Source: Chryseobacterium sp. FH2 (GTDB lineage: Bacteria; Bacteroidota; Bacteroidia; Flavobacteriales; Weeksellaceae). From it: 64,000 bases of DNA. Both the position numbers and the translations under genes were made by a program. The notes beneath the pieces were generated by a model. The model was not told the origin of the DNA. It made no database searches and worked only from the letters and a program-made list of their open reading frames with translations. The stretch covers positions 186,001-250,000 of the forward strand of contig NZ_LFNE01000002.1 of assembly GCF_001045455.1 (NCBI RefSeq). Reading direction: 5' to 3'. Below, one piece after another: positions 1-8,595 of the stretch. The first letter of the stretch is position 1. Each line of letters opens with the position of its first letter.

Positions 1-44
1 GACAGTTTAGCAAACTGCTCCATTAACCACTCTGGCAACCCTCC
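1..44 (-). tRNA. tRNA-Ser(GCT), 5' part only
   Basis: Read on the minus strand, the sequence starts GGAGGGTTGCC, continues with a D-arm AGAGTGGTTAATGG and reaches an anticodon stem-loop CAGTTTGCTAAACTG, giving anticodon GCT. This matches the class II tRNA-Ser pattern. The variable arm, T-arm and 3' end lie outside the left edge. A TATATTTG promoter lies about 50 bases upstream. Confidence 0.85.
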
Positions 45-89
45 TTTTATCTTTGTTTTTTAATGAACTTTGTTCCGTTATTGCGAGTG

Positions 90-97
90 CAAATATA
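90..97 (-). promoter_or_regulatory. promoter -7 element of tRNA-Ser
   Basis: The minus strand reads TATATTTG, matching the Bacteroidota TAnnTTTG element. A TTG at 118-120 lies about 20 bases upstream, as expected for the -33 box. It points toward the tRNA-Ser. Confidence 0.6.
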
Positions 98-143
98 GAG
101 CAGATTTCTTTATTTACCAAATATTTTTCAAGAAAATTTTGCG

Positions 144-151
144 TATTTTTG
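144..151 (+). promoter_or_regulatory. promoter -7 element of the amidase gene
   Basis: TATTTTTG lies about 30 bases before the start codon at 182 and fits TAnnTTTG. No convincing -33 TTG is seen at the right distance, so only the -7 element is claimed. Confidence 0.45.
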
Positions 152-181
152 AGCTAAATAAATGATTAAAAAACGGAACTA

Positions 182-1210
182 ATGCGTAAAACATTATATA
201 TCATCGGATTAAGCGCTTTTGTTTTTTCATGTACTCCACAGCAAAACGTGAAAAAAAATACGTATAAGCCGAAAACTCCCGTGGCACAGCCAAAAACTGC
301 GGTAAAACAGCAAACTCCGGAGAGTCCAAAACCACAAATTACAAATGATCACGGAGTAGAATTTTTTACTACTAATATTGCTGATCCTACAAAGAATGAT
401 AATACTGCAAGCTACGGTTCTATTGTCTCTGCAAAACCGTCGGGATACAAAGTGGTAAAAACATATTTTCCTGCGATTGCCCAAAACTTCAGACAAAGAT
501 ATCTGATATTACATTATACGGCATTGCCTGATGATAAATCTATCACTGTGCTTACACAACAGACTGTGAGTGCACATTATCTTGTAAACAATACAGGGGA
601 TAATGAGATTTATCAATTAGTAGATGAAAACAAACGTTCTTATCACGCCGGAGTAAGTGCTTGGAGAAATGACAAAAATCTAAATGATACATCAATCGGG
701 ATTGAAATAGTGAACGCCGGCTACACGGCTGATCCTTCAGGGAAAAAATTATTTGTACCCTTTAGTGATGAGCAAATTAAAAAAGTGGCAGCTTTGGCAA
801 AAGATATTATTACAAGATATCAAATTCCAGCAACCAATGTTTTAGCGCATTCAGATATTGCACCGACCAGAAAACAGGATCCCGGCCCATTTTTCCCTTG
901 GAAAAAACTTTACGACGAATATCAGATAGGAATGTGGTACGATGCGGCTATGAAACAAAGTTATTATGATATGGCTGTTTCGACAGATTTTATAGCAAAA
1001 TACAATGATCCCACATTTATTGTCAGTGTTCAGACCCAATTGCAAAAATTCGGATACGGAATAGATGTAAGCGGAAAATGGGATGACGCAACCAAGAAAA
1101 CAATTGAAGCTTTTCAGTATCATTTCCGCCCTCAAAACTATGATGGAATCATGGATGCCGAAACATGGTCAATTTTGCAAGCTTTAATTCAAAAATATCC
1201 TGTAAAATAA
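182..1210 (+). CDS. N-acetylmuramoyl-L-alanine amidase, lipoprotein with peptidoglycan-binding domain
   Basis: Likely cleaves the amide bond between MurNAc and the stem peptide, as AmiD does, acting in the periplasm or at the outer membrane. The first 17 residues are a lipoprotein signal ending in the lipobox Cys17. A proline/lysine-rich linker follows, then an Amidase_2 domain at about 105-245. Visible candidate zinc and catalytic residues are His111 (in LHYTA), Glu175 (in GIEIVN), His223 (in AHSD) and Asp233 (in QDPGP). Residues about 275-340 resemble a PG_binding_1 domain. The gene stands alone between a tRNA and aspA, with its own promoter and terminator. Family assignment is strong; the physiological role (recycling or remodelling) is inferred. 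Confidence 0.88.
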   Translation: MRKTLYIIGLSAFVFSCTPQQNVKKNTYKPKTPVAQPKTAVKQQTPESPKPQITNDHGVEFFTTNIADPTKNDNTASYGSIVSAKPSGYKVVKTYFPAIAQNFRQRYLILHYTALPDDKSITVLTQQTVSAHYLVNNTGDNEIYQLVDENKRSYHAGVSAWRNDKNLNDTSIGIEIVNAGYTADPSGKKLFVPFSDEQIKKVAALAKDIITRYQIPATNVLAHSDIAPTRKQDPGPFFPWKKLYDEYQIGMWYDAAMKQSYYDMAVSTDFIAKYNDPTFIVSVQTQLQKFGYGIDVSGKWDDATKKTIEAFQYHFRPQNYDGIMDAETWSILQALIQKYPVK

Positions 1211-1221
1211 GTAATTTTAAA

Positions 1222-1246
1222 GCGCATTCGGAAGGATGCGTTTTTA
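1222..1246 (+). terminator. intrinsic terminator after the amidase gene
   Basis: CGCATTC and GGATGCG pair around a GGAA loop (one G-T pair) and are followed by TTTTTAATA. Confidence 0.65.
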
Positions 1247-1284
1247 ATATATTTTAAATATACAAACACGTTAAAAAATCTGTA

Positions 1285-2685
1285 ATGGAAAATTTCAGAA
1301 AAGAGAGCGATTTACTTGGTGAGCTGGAAGTTCCCGTAAATGCTTATTATGGAGTGCAGACTCAAAGAGCAATTAATAATTTTAAAATTTCGGGACAGCT
1401 TTTGTCTTCGTATCCTGATTTTATCAAAGGTTTGGCTTTTGTAAAGAAAGCGGCGGCTAAGACAAACTATGAATTAGGTCTGCTTAATGAGAATTTATAC
1501 TTCAAAATTGCTGAAACCTGTGATGAAATTATTGATGGCCAGTTACACGAACAATTTCCTGTGGATATGATTCAGGGAGGAGCAGGAACTTCAATCAATA
1601 TGAATGCGAATGAGGTAATTGCCAACAGGGTTTTAGAAAAATTAGGTAAAAATAAGGGTGAATATGAATTTTGTTCGCCAAATGATCATATTAATCTTTC
1701 TCAATCAACAAACGATGCTTATCCTACTGCTATTAAGATAGGTTTACTGCATATGAATGTCGGTTTGGTTGAAAAACTTGAAAAAATTGTTGATGTTTTC
1801 CGTGCAAAAGGAGAAGAGTTTCAGGATGTTATCAAAATGGGTAGGACGCAGCTTCAGGATGCGGTTCCAATGACTTTAGGCCAGGAATTCGAGGCCTTTG
1901 CAGCTACTTTGGAAGAAGATATTTCTAAGTTGAATAACAATGCAAACCTTTTCGTGGAAGTAAATATGGGAGCAACAGCTATCGGAACAGGATTAAATGC
2001 TCCGGTAGGTTATGCGAGTCTTTGTGCTAAAAATTTAGCCCAGCTTACAGGTTTTCCTGTGATCTCTGCACCAAATCTGGTGGAAGCAACGCCTGATACA
2101 GGTTCTTATGTAATTTACTCTTCGGCAATGAAACGTCTTGCATTGAAATTATCTAAAATCTGTAACGATTTAAGATTACTTTCATCAGGGCCAAGAGCCG
2201 GACTTTTTGAAATTAATTTGCCTCCTATGCAGCCTGGTTCATCCATTATGCCCGGAAAAGTAAACCCGGTAATTCCGGAAGTGGTTAATCAGGTTTGCTT
2301 TAAAGTAATCGGAAATGATTTGACAGTAACTTTTGCTGCAGAAGCAGGACAATTACAGTTAAACGTAATGGAACCGGTACTTTCCCATGCTATTATGGAA
2401 AATATTAACTTCCTTTGCAATGCTTTAGACACGCTTCGCGATAAATGTGTAGTTGGAATTACGGCTAATAAAGAAGTTTGTTTAAACATGGTAAAACACA
2501 GTATCGGAATTGTTACGGCGCTTAATCCTTACATCGGTTACAAACAATCAACTGCGATTGCAAAAGAAGCCCTTGAAACAGGGAAAAGTGTGTACAATTT
2601 AGTATTGGAAAAAGGAATTCTTTCCCAGGAAAGATTAGACGAAATCCTTGATCCGAAAAACATGTTGAAACCACACAATAAATAA
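1285..2685 (+). CDS. aspA: aspartate ammonia-lyase
   Basis: Converts L-aspartate to fumarate plus ammonium in the cytosol, feeding the TCA cycle during amino-acid growth. The 466 residues match the usual aspartase length. The N-terminus (ESDLLGELEVP, then YYGVQTQRA) and the fumarase/aspartase signature GSSIMPGKVNPV around residue 318 are both present. Fumarase class II shares this fold, but the N-terminal wording and the QPGSS context favour aspartase. The next gene starts 7 bases downstream, so co-transcription is possible, although the following genes look like glycan genes. No clear TAnnTTTG promoter was found in the 70 bases upstream. Confidence 0.92.
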   Translation: MENFRKESDLLGELEVPVNAYYGVQTQRAINNFKISGQLLSSYPDFIKGLAFVKKAAAKTNYELGLLNENLYFKIAETCDEIIDGQLHEQFPVDMIQGGAGTSINMNANEVIANRVLEKLGKNKGEYEFCSPNDHINLSQSTNDAYPTAIKIGLLHMNVGLVEKLEKIVDVFRAKGEEFQDVIKMGRTQLQDAVPMTLGQEFEAFAATLEEDISKLNNNANLFVEVNMGATAIGTGLNAPVGYASLCAKNLAQLTGFPVISAPNLVEATPDTGSYVIYSSAMKRLALKLSKICNDLRLLSSGPRAGLFEINLPPMQPGSSIMPGKVNPVIPEVVNQVCFKVIGNDLTVTFAAEAGQLQLNVMEPVLSHAIMENINFLCNALDTLRDKCVVGITANKEVCLNMVKHSIGIVTALNPYIGYKQSTAIAKEALETGKSVYNLVLEKGILSQERLDEILDPKNMLKPHNK

Positions 2686-2691
2686 TATTCT

Positions 2692-3486
2692 GTGAGTAAA
2701 ATAAAAAAAACTTTTCAGGCGCTTCAAAATATTGTACAGGAACCGAGTTTGCTTAATTTGGTGCTGAATGACAAAGATGTAAGGAAAAAAGATTTCCTTA
2801 AAAAATATTCTCATTTAGAAACTCTTCCTCAGATCAACCTGCTTGATCTGAGTGGAGGCTTCGATGAAACAGTTGATATTTGTTTCCTGGACGGGGCTTC
2901 GCTTCCGACAGATTTGGGACTGCTGAAAACGTTGGCAAAAGGAAAGAAGAGTTATTTTGAAATCGGAACATGGAGAGGGGAAAGTGTTTGGAATGTGGCT
3001 AAAGTTATAGACGACTGTACAACACTTAATCTTTCAAAAGAAGAAATAATAGCTTTAGGAATCGATAAAAAATACGCGGAACTGCATGGAATTATTTCTA
3101 AAAAAAATCCCTCTATCTTACATTTGGAAGGAAATTCAAAAACATTTGATTTTGGAGGCTTAAAGAAAAAGTATGATCTTATTTTTATAGATGGTGATCA
3201 CTCTTATGAAATGGTAAGGAATGATACACAAAAAGTTTTTCAAAATTTAGTTCACGAAAATTCGGTGGTGGTATGGCATGATTATGCATACAATCCGGAA
3301 AAAGTGAGATATGAGGTTTTTAAAGGGATTTTAGATGGAATGCCTGAGGATTTTCATAAAAATCTTTATCATATTCAAAACAGTCTTTGTGCGGTTTTCA
3401 TGAAAGGTGATTTTAAAACAGAAAAATTTCAGAACCTGAACGAACCTGAATTTTTATTTGAAGTAAATTTGAAAATAAAAAAGTGA
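2692..3486 (+). CDS. class I SAM-dependent methyltransferase (Methyltransf_24-like)
   Basis: Predicted cytosolic methyltransferase of 264 residues. Motif I is seen as FEIGTWRGES near residue 90, and an acidic post-motif FIDGDHSYE near 165 is typical of Methyltransf_24 proteins, which often modify sugars or polyketides. The start is GTG, 7 bases after aspA. The stop overlaps the GTG start of the following glycosyltransferase, implying translational coupling. This places it in a surface-glycan gene group. The acceptor cannot be read from the sequence. Confidence 0.7.
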   Translation: MSKIKKTFQALQNIVQEPSLLNLVLNDKDVRKKDFLKKYSHLETLPQINLLDLSGGFDETVDICFLDGASLPTDLGLLKTLAKGKKSYFEIGTWRGESVWNVAKVIDDCTTLNLSKEEIIALGIDKKYAELHGIISKKNPSILHLEGNSKTFDFGGLKKKYDLIFIDGDHSYEMVRNDTQKVFQNLVHENSVVVWHDYAYNPEKVRYEVFKGILDGMPEDFHKNLYHIQNSLCAVFMKGDFKTEKFQNLNEPEFLFEVNLKIKK

Positions 3487-4337
3487 GATTTTTAATAATT
3501 ATTCCCGCTCACAACGAAGAAGACAACCTGTTGTTTACTTTAGAGTCTTTGGAAAATCAAAATTTTGAGGATTTTAAAGTGGTGGTAGTCAATGACGGTT
3601 CCACAGATGAAACCTCTGAAATTATCAAGGGTTTTACCGATAGAGATTTCCGTTTCGAAACCGTTAACCTTCATAAATCGGCGCATCAACCGGGCTCAAA
3701 AGTGGTAAATGCTTTTAAAAATGGTTTGCGTACTCAAAATCTGGATGAATTTGATATCATCTGTAAATTTGATGCTGATATTATTCTTCCCGGGAATTAT
3801 CTTCAAACAGTAGGGAATGCCTTTCAAGATAATCCGGAATATGGTTTGGTAGGAGGTTTGTTATATGTAGAAAAAGGGGAAGAGTGGGTTTATGAAGGTA
3901 ATTCAAACAAAAATCATGTGAGAGGCCCAATGAAAGCTTATCGAAAAGAGTGTTTTCAGGCAATTGGAGGATTGAGAGAAACTTTGGGCTGGGATAATAT
4001 TGATTCGATTTTACTTGAAAATTTAGGCTGGAAAGAAGTTGTTTTACCTGAATTACATGTGAAATTAATTAAAGTAAAAGGCACAGATTATACAGTGAAA
4101 GCTTCCGATTATTACGGAAGATATTTCTATTTTTTAGGTTTAAAAAGGTTCTTAGCTTACGTTGCGTCTTCAAAAGAGGCAATCAAAAGTAAGTCGGTTT
4201 CATTTTTCTTTCAGATTGTCAAATCATACGAGAAATGCAGGTCAAATAAACCGGAATTAAAAATAACCGAAGCAGAGCGAAAAATAATCAACAATCAACG
4301 CTGGAATGCTTTAAAGAAAAAATGGTTGAGGATGTAA
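3483..4337 (+). CDS. family 2 glycosyltransferase
   Basis: A GT-A fold transferase of 284 residues. The N-terminus IIPAHNEEDNL, the VVVNDGSTDET motif near residue 40 and the metal-binding FDADI near 98 are typical of GT2 enzymes that move a nucleotide-sugar residue to a lipid-linked or protein acceptor on the cytosolic face. The GTG start overlaps the previous stop by 4 bases. Neighbours (methyltransferase, second glycosyltransferase, flippase, FkbM methyltransferase) suggest polysaccharide or glycolipid assembly. Donor and acceptor are unknown. Confidence 0.85.
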   Translation: MRFLIIIPAHNEEDNLLFTLESLENQNFEDFKVVVVNDGSTDETSEIIKGFTDRDFRFETVNLHKSAHQPGSKVVNAFKNGLRTQNLDEFDIICKFDADIILPGNYLQTVGNAFQDNPEYGLVGGLLYVEKGEEWVYEGNSNKNHVRGPMKAYRKECFQAIGGLRETLGWDNIDSILLENLGWKEVVLPELHVKLIKVKGTDYTVKASDYYGRYFYFLGLKRFLAYVASSKEAIKSKSVSFFFQIVKSYEKCRSNKPELKITEAERKIINNQRWNALKKKWLRM

Positions 4338-4422
4338 TTTTGTAAAATGGTAAAATCGTTGAATTATAAAATTGCTGATTGCGGAGTTAAATAGTTTAAA
4401 ACCTTGTATTAAAAGAAATAAA

Positions 4423-5469
4423 TTGAGAAAAATAGCCTACATAGAAATTGATACCCATGCTGAAATTGCACAAAATTTTATTGAAGTTATGCAGGATTTA
4501 GAAGATTTTGTCGTAGATTATTATTTTTCAAAAAAGATTAAAGACCAGATAAAATATGATGGTGAATCTGTTTTTTTTTCGGACAGTTCAATGGTTTTAG
4601 AGCAACTTAAATTCAAAAAATACGACTTAATAATTGTCGGAACTGTTCATCGCTATTTTAATACTTTTCTGACTATTGCAGAAAAATATAATACTGCTTT
4701 TATTGTTCATAATATCAATTTTACCAAAGTTTCAAAATTGAGTTTAATAAAAAATATTTTTAAAGAAGATTTTATTTACAGATTAAAACTATGGTGGAAG
4801 GAAGGGCTTTTTTATGCTTCAAAAACTTACGATAAGGCAAAAAATCTTTTAGTTTTAGATGAAAAATTATGCTCGGATACATATAAATTCTTGCCGATAT
4901 TTTATACCAAAGATTTTATTACATCCGATAATAAATCACTTACCATTATTATTCCAGGAGGTGTTTCACAAAAAAGGAGAGATTACAGGCATATTTTCAA
5001 AACTATTAAAGACTTAAATACTTCTGAAAATATTACATTTATTTTTCTTGGAAAAGCTCTGGATAATGAGCTGAAAATGCTTGAAGAAATATCATCAGGT
5101 TTACCTGAAAACATTACAGTTAAATATTTTTCTGAGAGGGTCTCTTCTGAAGAATTTGAAAGCTGGATGCAGAAAGCAGATGTCTTGTGGTGTCCGATTC
5201 AGCAGAACACTGCTTTTTTCAGCCAACAGGAAACTTACGGAATTACAAAGATGACAGGAAATTTGGGAGATGCTATTAAGTACGGAAAATTGGCTGTTTT
5301 TCCTCAAAACTATTCTTCAAATTTAGATTTTATCGTTCCTGAAAAGGAAAATATTATTGAACAATTTCATGAATTGAAAAAAATCAGCTTTGACTTTCAT
5401 ACAAAATATAACAAAAAATCTGTTCAAAGAAGTCTGGAAAGTGTTCTCAATCAATTAATTTCTATTTAA
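4423..5469 (+). CDS. putative glycosyltransferase, GT-B-like
   Basis: About 348 residues from a TTG at 4423 giving MRKIAYIEIDTHAE. The open frame extends to another TTG at 4372, but those 17 extra residues are lysine/asparagine-rich and lack a purine-rich leader. The C-terminal half has the Rossmann-type strand IIPGGVSQKRRDY near 200 and a late acidic loop (QQETYGITKMTGNLGDAI) that resembles the donor-binding part of GT4 enzymes. No close family is recognised. It follows a GT2 gene by about 85 bases. Its 3' end overlaps the convergent flippase gene by 8 bases. Confidence 0.6.
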   Translation: MRKIAYIEIDTHAEIAQNFIEVMQDLEDFVVDYYFSKKIKDQIKYDGESVFFSDSSMVLEQLKFKKYDLIIVGTVHRYFNTFLTIAEKYNTAFIVHNINFTKVSKLSLIKNIFKEDFIYRLKLWWKEGLFYASKTYDKAKNLLVLDEKLCSDTYKFLPIFYTKDFITSDNKSLTIIIPGGVSQKRRDYRHIFKTIKDLNTSENITFIFLGKALDNELKMLEEISSGLPENITVKYFSERVSSEEFESWMQKADVLWCPIQQNTAFFSQQETYGITKMTGNLGDAIKYGKLAVFPQNYSSNLDFIVPEKENIIEQFHELKKISFDFHTKYNKKSVQRSLESVLNQLISI

Positions 5470-6940
5470 ACTTTAAAATACTTTTAATAAATCTTACATT
5501 CAGATAATCTTCAATCGGGAAGATTTTTGTGAAGTAATTTCCGATATAAATTAATGCTAAAACAACTGCCGGTTTGTAGATTAAATTAATAAAATTGTTA
5601 TTGAAATTCGGTAAAACAATTGCTACAGTAATTGCTAAAGTGCAAATAATCGACACAAAAATCATCTCAATCGTAAGAGGGGAGACTCTAAATACAATAT
5701 AATTAAAAATAATTTTAATAACATTGTAAGTTGTCAAAGAAATAGCCGTGGATAAAGCAATTCCAACTAACTTAAGTTCTGTATTTTTGATGAAATAATA
5801 ATTTAGTCCGATCGTTAATCCTGCCAATAAAAGCATTACTAGAATGTTGAATCTGTAATATTTGGATAACGAAATAATATTACCGTTAAATCCTGTTGCC
5901 AAGTCGACCAAAACTGCTGAGCCCCAAATCCATATCACGGGTTCATATTCTCTCAACATGACACCGTTTTTAGGCATGAATTGCGTAAGGTAAGGAAACC
6001 CTACCATGATACATGAAAAAAGGACAGCTCCTAAAAAATATAAAGTTAAAGACGTTTTTTTATGGAATCTGTCAAGTTCTTCCATATCACCGTCAGCTAG
6101 AGTTTTACTGATAATAGGCGCAGAAATATTAAATAATCCTAATTGTGGAATTGAAATAAGGGAAATTAAAGCATATAAAACAGCATAAATCCCGTTTTCT
6201 TCCATTCCCATAAATTCCCCAATCATAAAGCTGTTAATCGCTAAATAATTTCCGAAAGTTCCTAAAAATCCAAAGAAGCTGTAATTAAAAAATTCTTTCC
6301 AAAAGCCTTCTTTTTTGAAATAATCTGTACTGAAATCCAATTGAATTTTTTCAAGCTTATTGGTGTAATAAATATATCCGAAAAGCATTAGCGAAAACAT
6401 TCCAAAAAAGAAAGCAAATGCAATTTTTTGAGACGAAACAAAATAAAAGAATAAGCAAAATGCTCCCAGATTTGCAATCTTAGGGAAAAGATTATCAAAA
6501 ATATTAGACACTACAATTCTTTTATAATTGGAAGTGTATTTATTGAAAACTGCACAAAATGAGAGGATTAGAATTAACGGCAAAATCAGTTCTTTAATTT
6601 TCCATGCTTCTAATTGTTTAAATTTTGGATAGAAAAAAGGAATAATGAAAAATATTAATGTAAAAACAACAAAATTAACTAAAATAGCAAGTAGTGAAAG
6701 CGAAAGCATATTCTGCTTTTTACCATCTTTGTCTACTGTGTGAAAAAATTTCACATTCGAATATGAAATTCCTAACACTACAAATGGAACCAACATTTCA
6801 GCTGTTGGAAGAATGTAGCGTAGCTTACCATAAAATTCGAAGTCATTCGGGAAAATAAAAATCGCCGAAACAGTTCCCAACAAAAAACCAATATAGCCGA
6901 TAATGGAATATTTAAATCCTTGTCTTGCAACTACACTCAT
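5462..6940 (-). CDS. oligosaccharide flippase, Wzx/MATE-like
   Basis: A 492-residue, very hydrophobic protein with roughly 12-14 membrane segments and short basic loops. The N-terminus (VARQGFKYSIIGYIGFLLGTVS) is the usual start of polysaccharide-biosynthesis flippases. It would move lipid-linked glycan units across the inner membrane. It is preceded 9 bases upstream by an FkbM methyltransferase in the same operon. It is convergent with, and overlaps by 8 bases, the glycosyltransferase on the other strand, so the two blocks probably form one glycan locus. Confidence 0.82.
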   Translation of the reverse strand: MSVVARQGFKYSIIGYIGFLLGTVSAIFIFPNDFEFYGKLRYILPTAEMLVPFVVLGISYSNVKFFHTVDKDGKKQNMLSLSLLAILVNFVVFTLIFFIIPFFYPKFKQLEAWKIKELILPLILILSFCAVFNKYTSNYKRIVVSNIFDNLFPKIANLGAFCLFFYFVSSQKIAFAFFFGMFSLMLFGYIYYTNKLEKIQLDFSTDYFKKEGFWKEFFNYSFFGFLGTFGNYLAINSFMIGEFMGMEENGIYAVLYALISLISIPQLGLFNISAPIISKTLADGDMEELDRFHKKTSLTLYFLGAVLFSCIMVGFPYLTQFMPKNGVMLREYEPVIWIWGSAVLVDLATGFNGNIISLSKYYRFNILVMLLLAGLTIGLNYYFIKNTELKLVGIALSTAISLTTYNVIKIIFNYIVFRVSPLTIEMIFVSIICTLAITVAIVLPNFNNNFINLIYKPAVVLALIYIGNYFTKIFPIEDYLNVRFIKSILKFK

Positions 6941-6949
6941 ATTTTTGTT

Positions 6950-7744
6950 TTAAAAGGTTTTAGGTATGAAAATAATGTTATTTATATATTCTGTTTTATT
7001 TTTTTCGTCGTTTGTGTTTTTTATTAAAATTTCTTCCGTCAGCTTTTCAAGCCCGAAAGTATGTCTGTTTAAATATTTTGCGTCATATCCCCAAGATTCA
7101 ACTTCGGAAATTTCGTTCCATATTGGTGTGATGTGATGTCTTTGCTCCATTTCTACCATTAAAGTAGGCTGAAATTGCCGGATAATTTCTTTTGCGCCAT
7201 TCAGCGTTTTCATTTCATTACCTTCAACATCTATTTTTATAAAGTCAAGTCTTGTAAAATGCTCAATTGCAGCCCAATCGTCTAATTTTAAAACTTTTAC
7301 TTTTTCAGTATAGCTTTTCTCTTCCCCTTTTTCTTTGTAAGATATATTCAAAGTACCTCTGGAAGCAACCGGTTTTCCATTGATAACGGGAACTTTGAAT
7401 TCTGCTGTCGTATTTTCATCGGAAAGGGCAAGCGGCAAAACTCTCATCAAAGGAAACAGTCTTTTTAGACGGCGGTACAATTTTTTATTAGGCTCAAAAG
7501 CGTAAATATTGTCGTTAATGAGCTTATTTTCAAGTTGATATAAAAATGTTCCTACATTGGCGCCAATATCCAGAATCACAGCATTTTTAGACAGGTATTC
7601 TTTTATCCATACCAATTCTGGCTCTACATTACGTTCTGAGAAATTATTTGGTGTAAGATTATTTAAATTCTTAAAATATCTTTTTTTATAAAAACTCGGA
7701 CTGATATATTGTAGTTTTTCTGCAATTCTTTGGTATAAAGACAT
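6950..7744 (-). CDS. FkbM family methyltransferase
   Basis: 264 residues. SAM-binding motif I is VILDIGANVGTFLYQLE near residue 57, followed by AFEPNKKLYRRL and the FkbM motif LDFIKIDVEGNEMKTLNGA near 165. FkbM enzymes O-methylate sugars or lipids, and in surface-glycan clusters they commonly cap or decorate the polymer. It is first in a two-gene minus-strand operon with the flippase, driven by a clear TAnnTTTG promoter 24 bases upstream. Confidence 0.87.
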   Translation of the reverse strand: MSLYQRIAEKLQYISPSFYKKRYFKNLNNLTPNNFSERNVEPELVWIKEYLSKNAVILDIGANVGTFLYQLENKLINDNIYAFEPNKKLYRRLKRLFPLMRVLPLALSDENTTAEFKVPVINGKPVASRGTLNISYKEKGEEKSYTEKVKVLKLDDWAAIEHFTRLDFIKIDVEGNEMKTLNGAKEIIRQFQPTLMVEMEQRHHITPIWNEISEVESWGYDAKYLNRHTFGLEKLTEEILIKNTNDEKNKTEYINNIIFIPKTF

Positions 7745-7767
7745 CCTTAGATTTTTTTGACGACCGA

Positions 7768-7794
7768 CAAAGATACATAAAAATGTTAAACCAA
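7768..7794 (-). promoter_or_regulatory. promoter of the FkbM/flippase operon
   Basis: On the minus strand TATCTTTG (7768-7775) is preceded by TTG (7792-7794) with 16 bases between, fitting the Bacteroidota -7/-33 pair. It lies directly before the FkbM start. Confidence 0.7.
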
Positions 7795-7899
7795 TGTTAA
7801 AAGAGACGATTTGTAAGTGATTGATTTACAAAATGTAACTTTTCTTACTGATTTTCGTAAAAATTGAAAATATATACAATCCGCCTTACGGTTAAAAGA

Positions 7900-8565
7900 T
7901 TATAAAAAAGGAGTGTTTAGAAAATCGTTAAAAGGCTTCATGAGCTTGAAGATTGCAGTCAGGTTTTTTGCTGCATTTTTATCTGAAATTTCTTCATCTT
8001 TTAAATAATAAACAACAATGAAGCTTTTTAATTTCAGATATTCTGCCATGGGATCTTCTTTTTCAAAACCCTGAGGGATTTTTTTCAGTTTGTCATCTTG
8101 GTCTAATTCAGGGAAATGTTTTTTGAAATCCTTATTATTTAAAATTTTAAGAAAATCCTTTCCATACAAGGAAATTTCTTTTCTTACTTCTTTCAAAACA
8201 GAGGATTCAGGCATGTAAACCCCTCCTGCAATGAAAGATTTTCCAGGTTCCAGATGTAAATAATAACCACCTTTCTGACTGCCTTTTCCCATTCCTAAAG
8301 AAGCCCCGAAATTGGTTTTGTAAGGAATTTTATCTTTTGAAAATCTAGTATCACGATAAATTCTGAACAATGATTTTTTAGCATCAATTTTTCCTAAATC
8401 TTCATCAAATTCGGACATTTCTTTAATCAAGTCTTCAAGAAAGCCAATTATATTTTCCTGAGATTCTGTATAAAGGGTTTTATTTTCATTAAACCATTCG
8501 CGGTTATTATTTTTAGCAAGTTTCTTTAGGAAGTCAAAAGTATTTTTGGAAATAGTGGCAGGCAT
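7900..8565 (-). CDS. DUF2461 family protein
   Basis: A 221-residue cytosolic protein from the ATG at 8565 (MPATISKNTF); an in-frame ATG six codons upstream is possible but less likely. The family hallmarks NNNREWFNENK near residue 20, the FRIYRDTRFSKDKIPYKTN block near 70-90 and GGYYLHLEPGKSFIAGG near 105 are all visible. The biochemical role of DUF2461 is not established. It follows the MacB-like permease by about 30 bases on the same strand and may be the last gene of the efflux operon. Confidence 0.85.
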   Translation of the reverse strand: MPATISKNTFDFLKKLAKNNNREWFNENKTLYTESQENIIGFLEDLIKEMSEFDEDLGKIDAKKSLFRIYRDTRFSKDKIPYKTNFGASLGMGKGSQKGGYYLHLEPGKSFIAGGVYMPESSVLKEVRKEISLYGKDFLKILNNKDFKKHFPELDQDDKLKKIPQGFEKEDPMAEYLKLKSFIVVYYLKDEEISDKNAAKNLTAIFKLMKPFNDFLNTPFL

Positions 8566-8595
8566 GTTTTTTATTTTGATCAAAAATAATTAAAA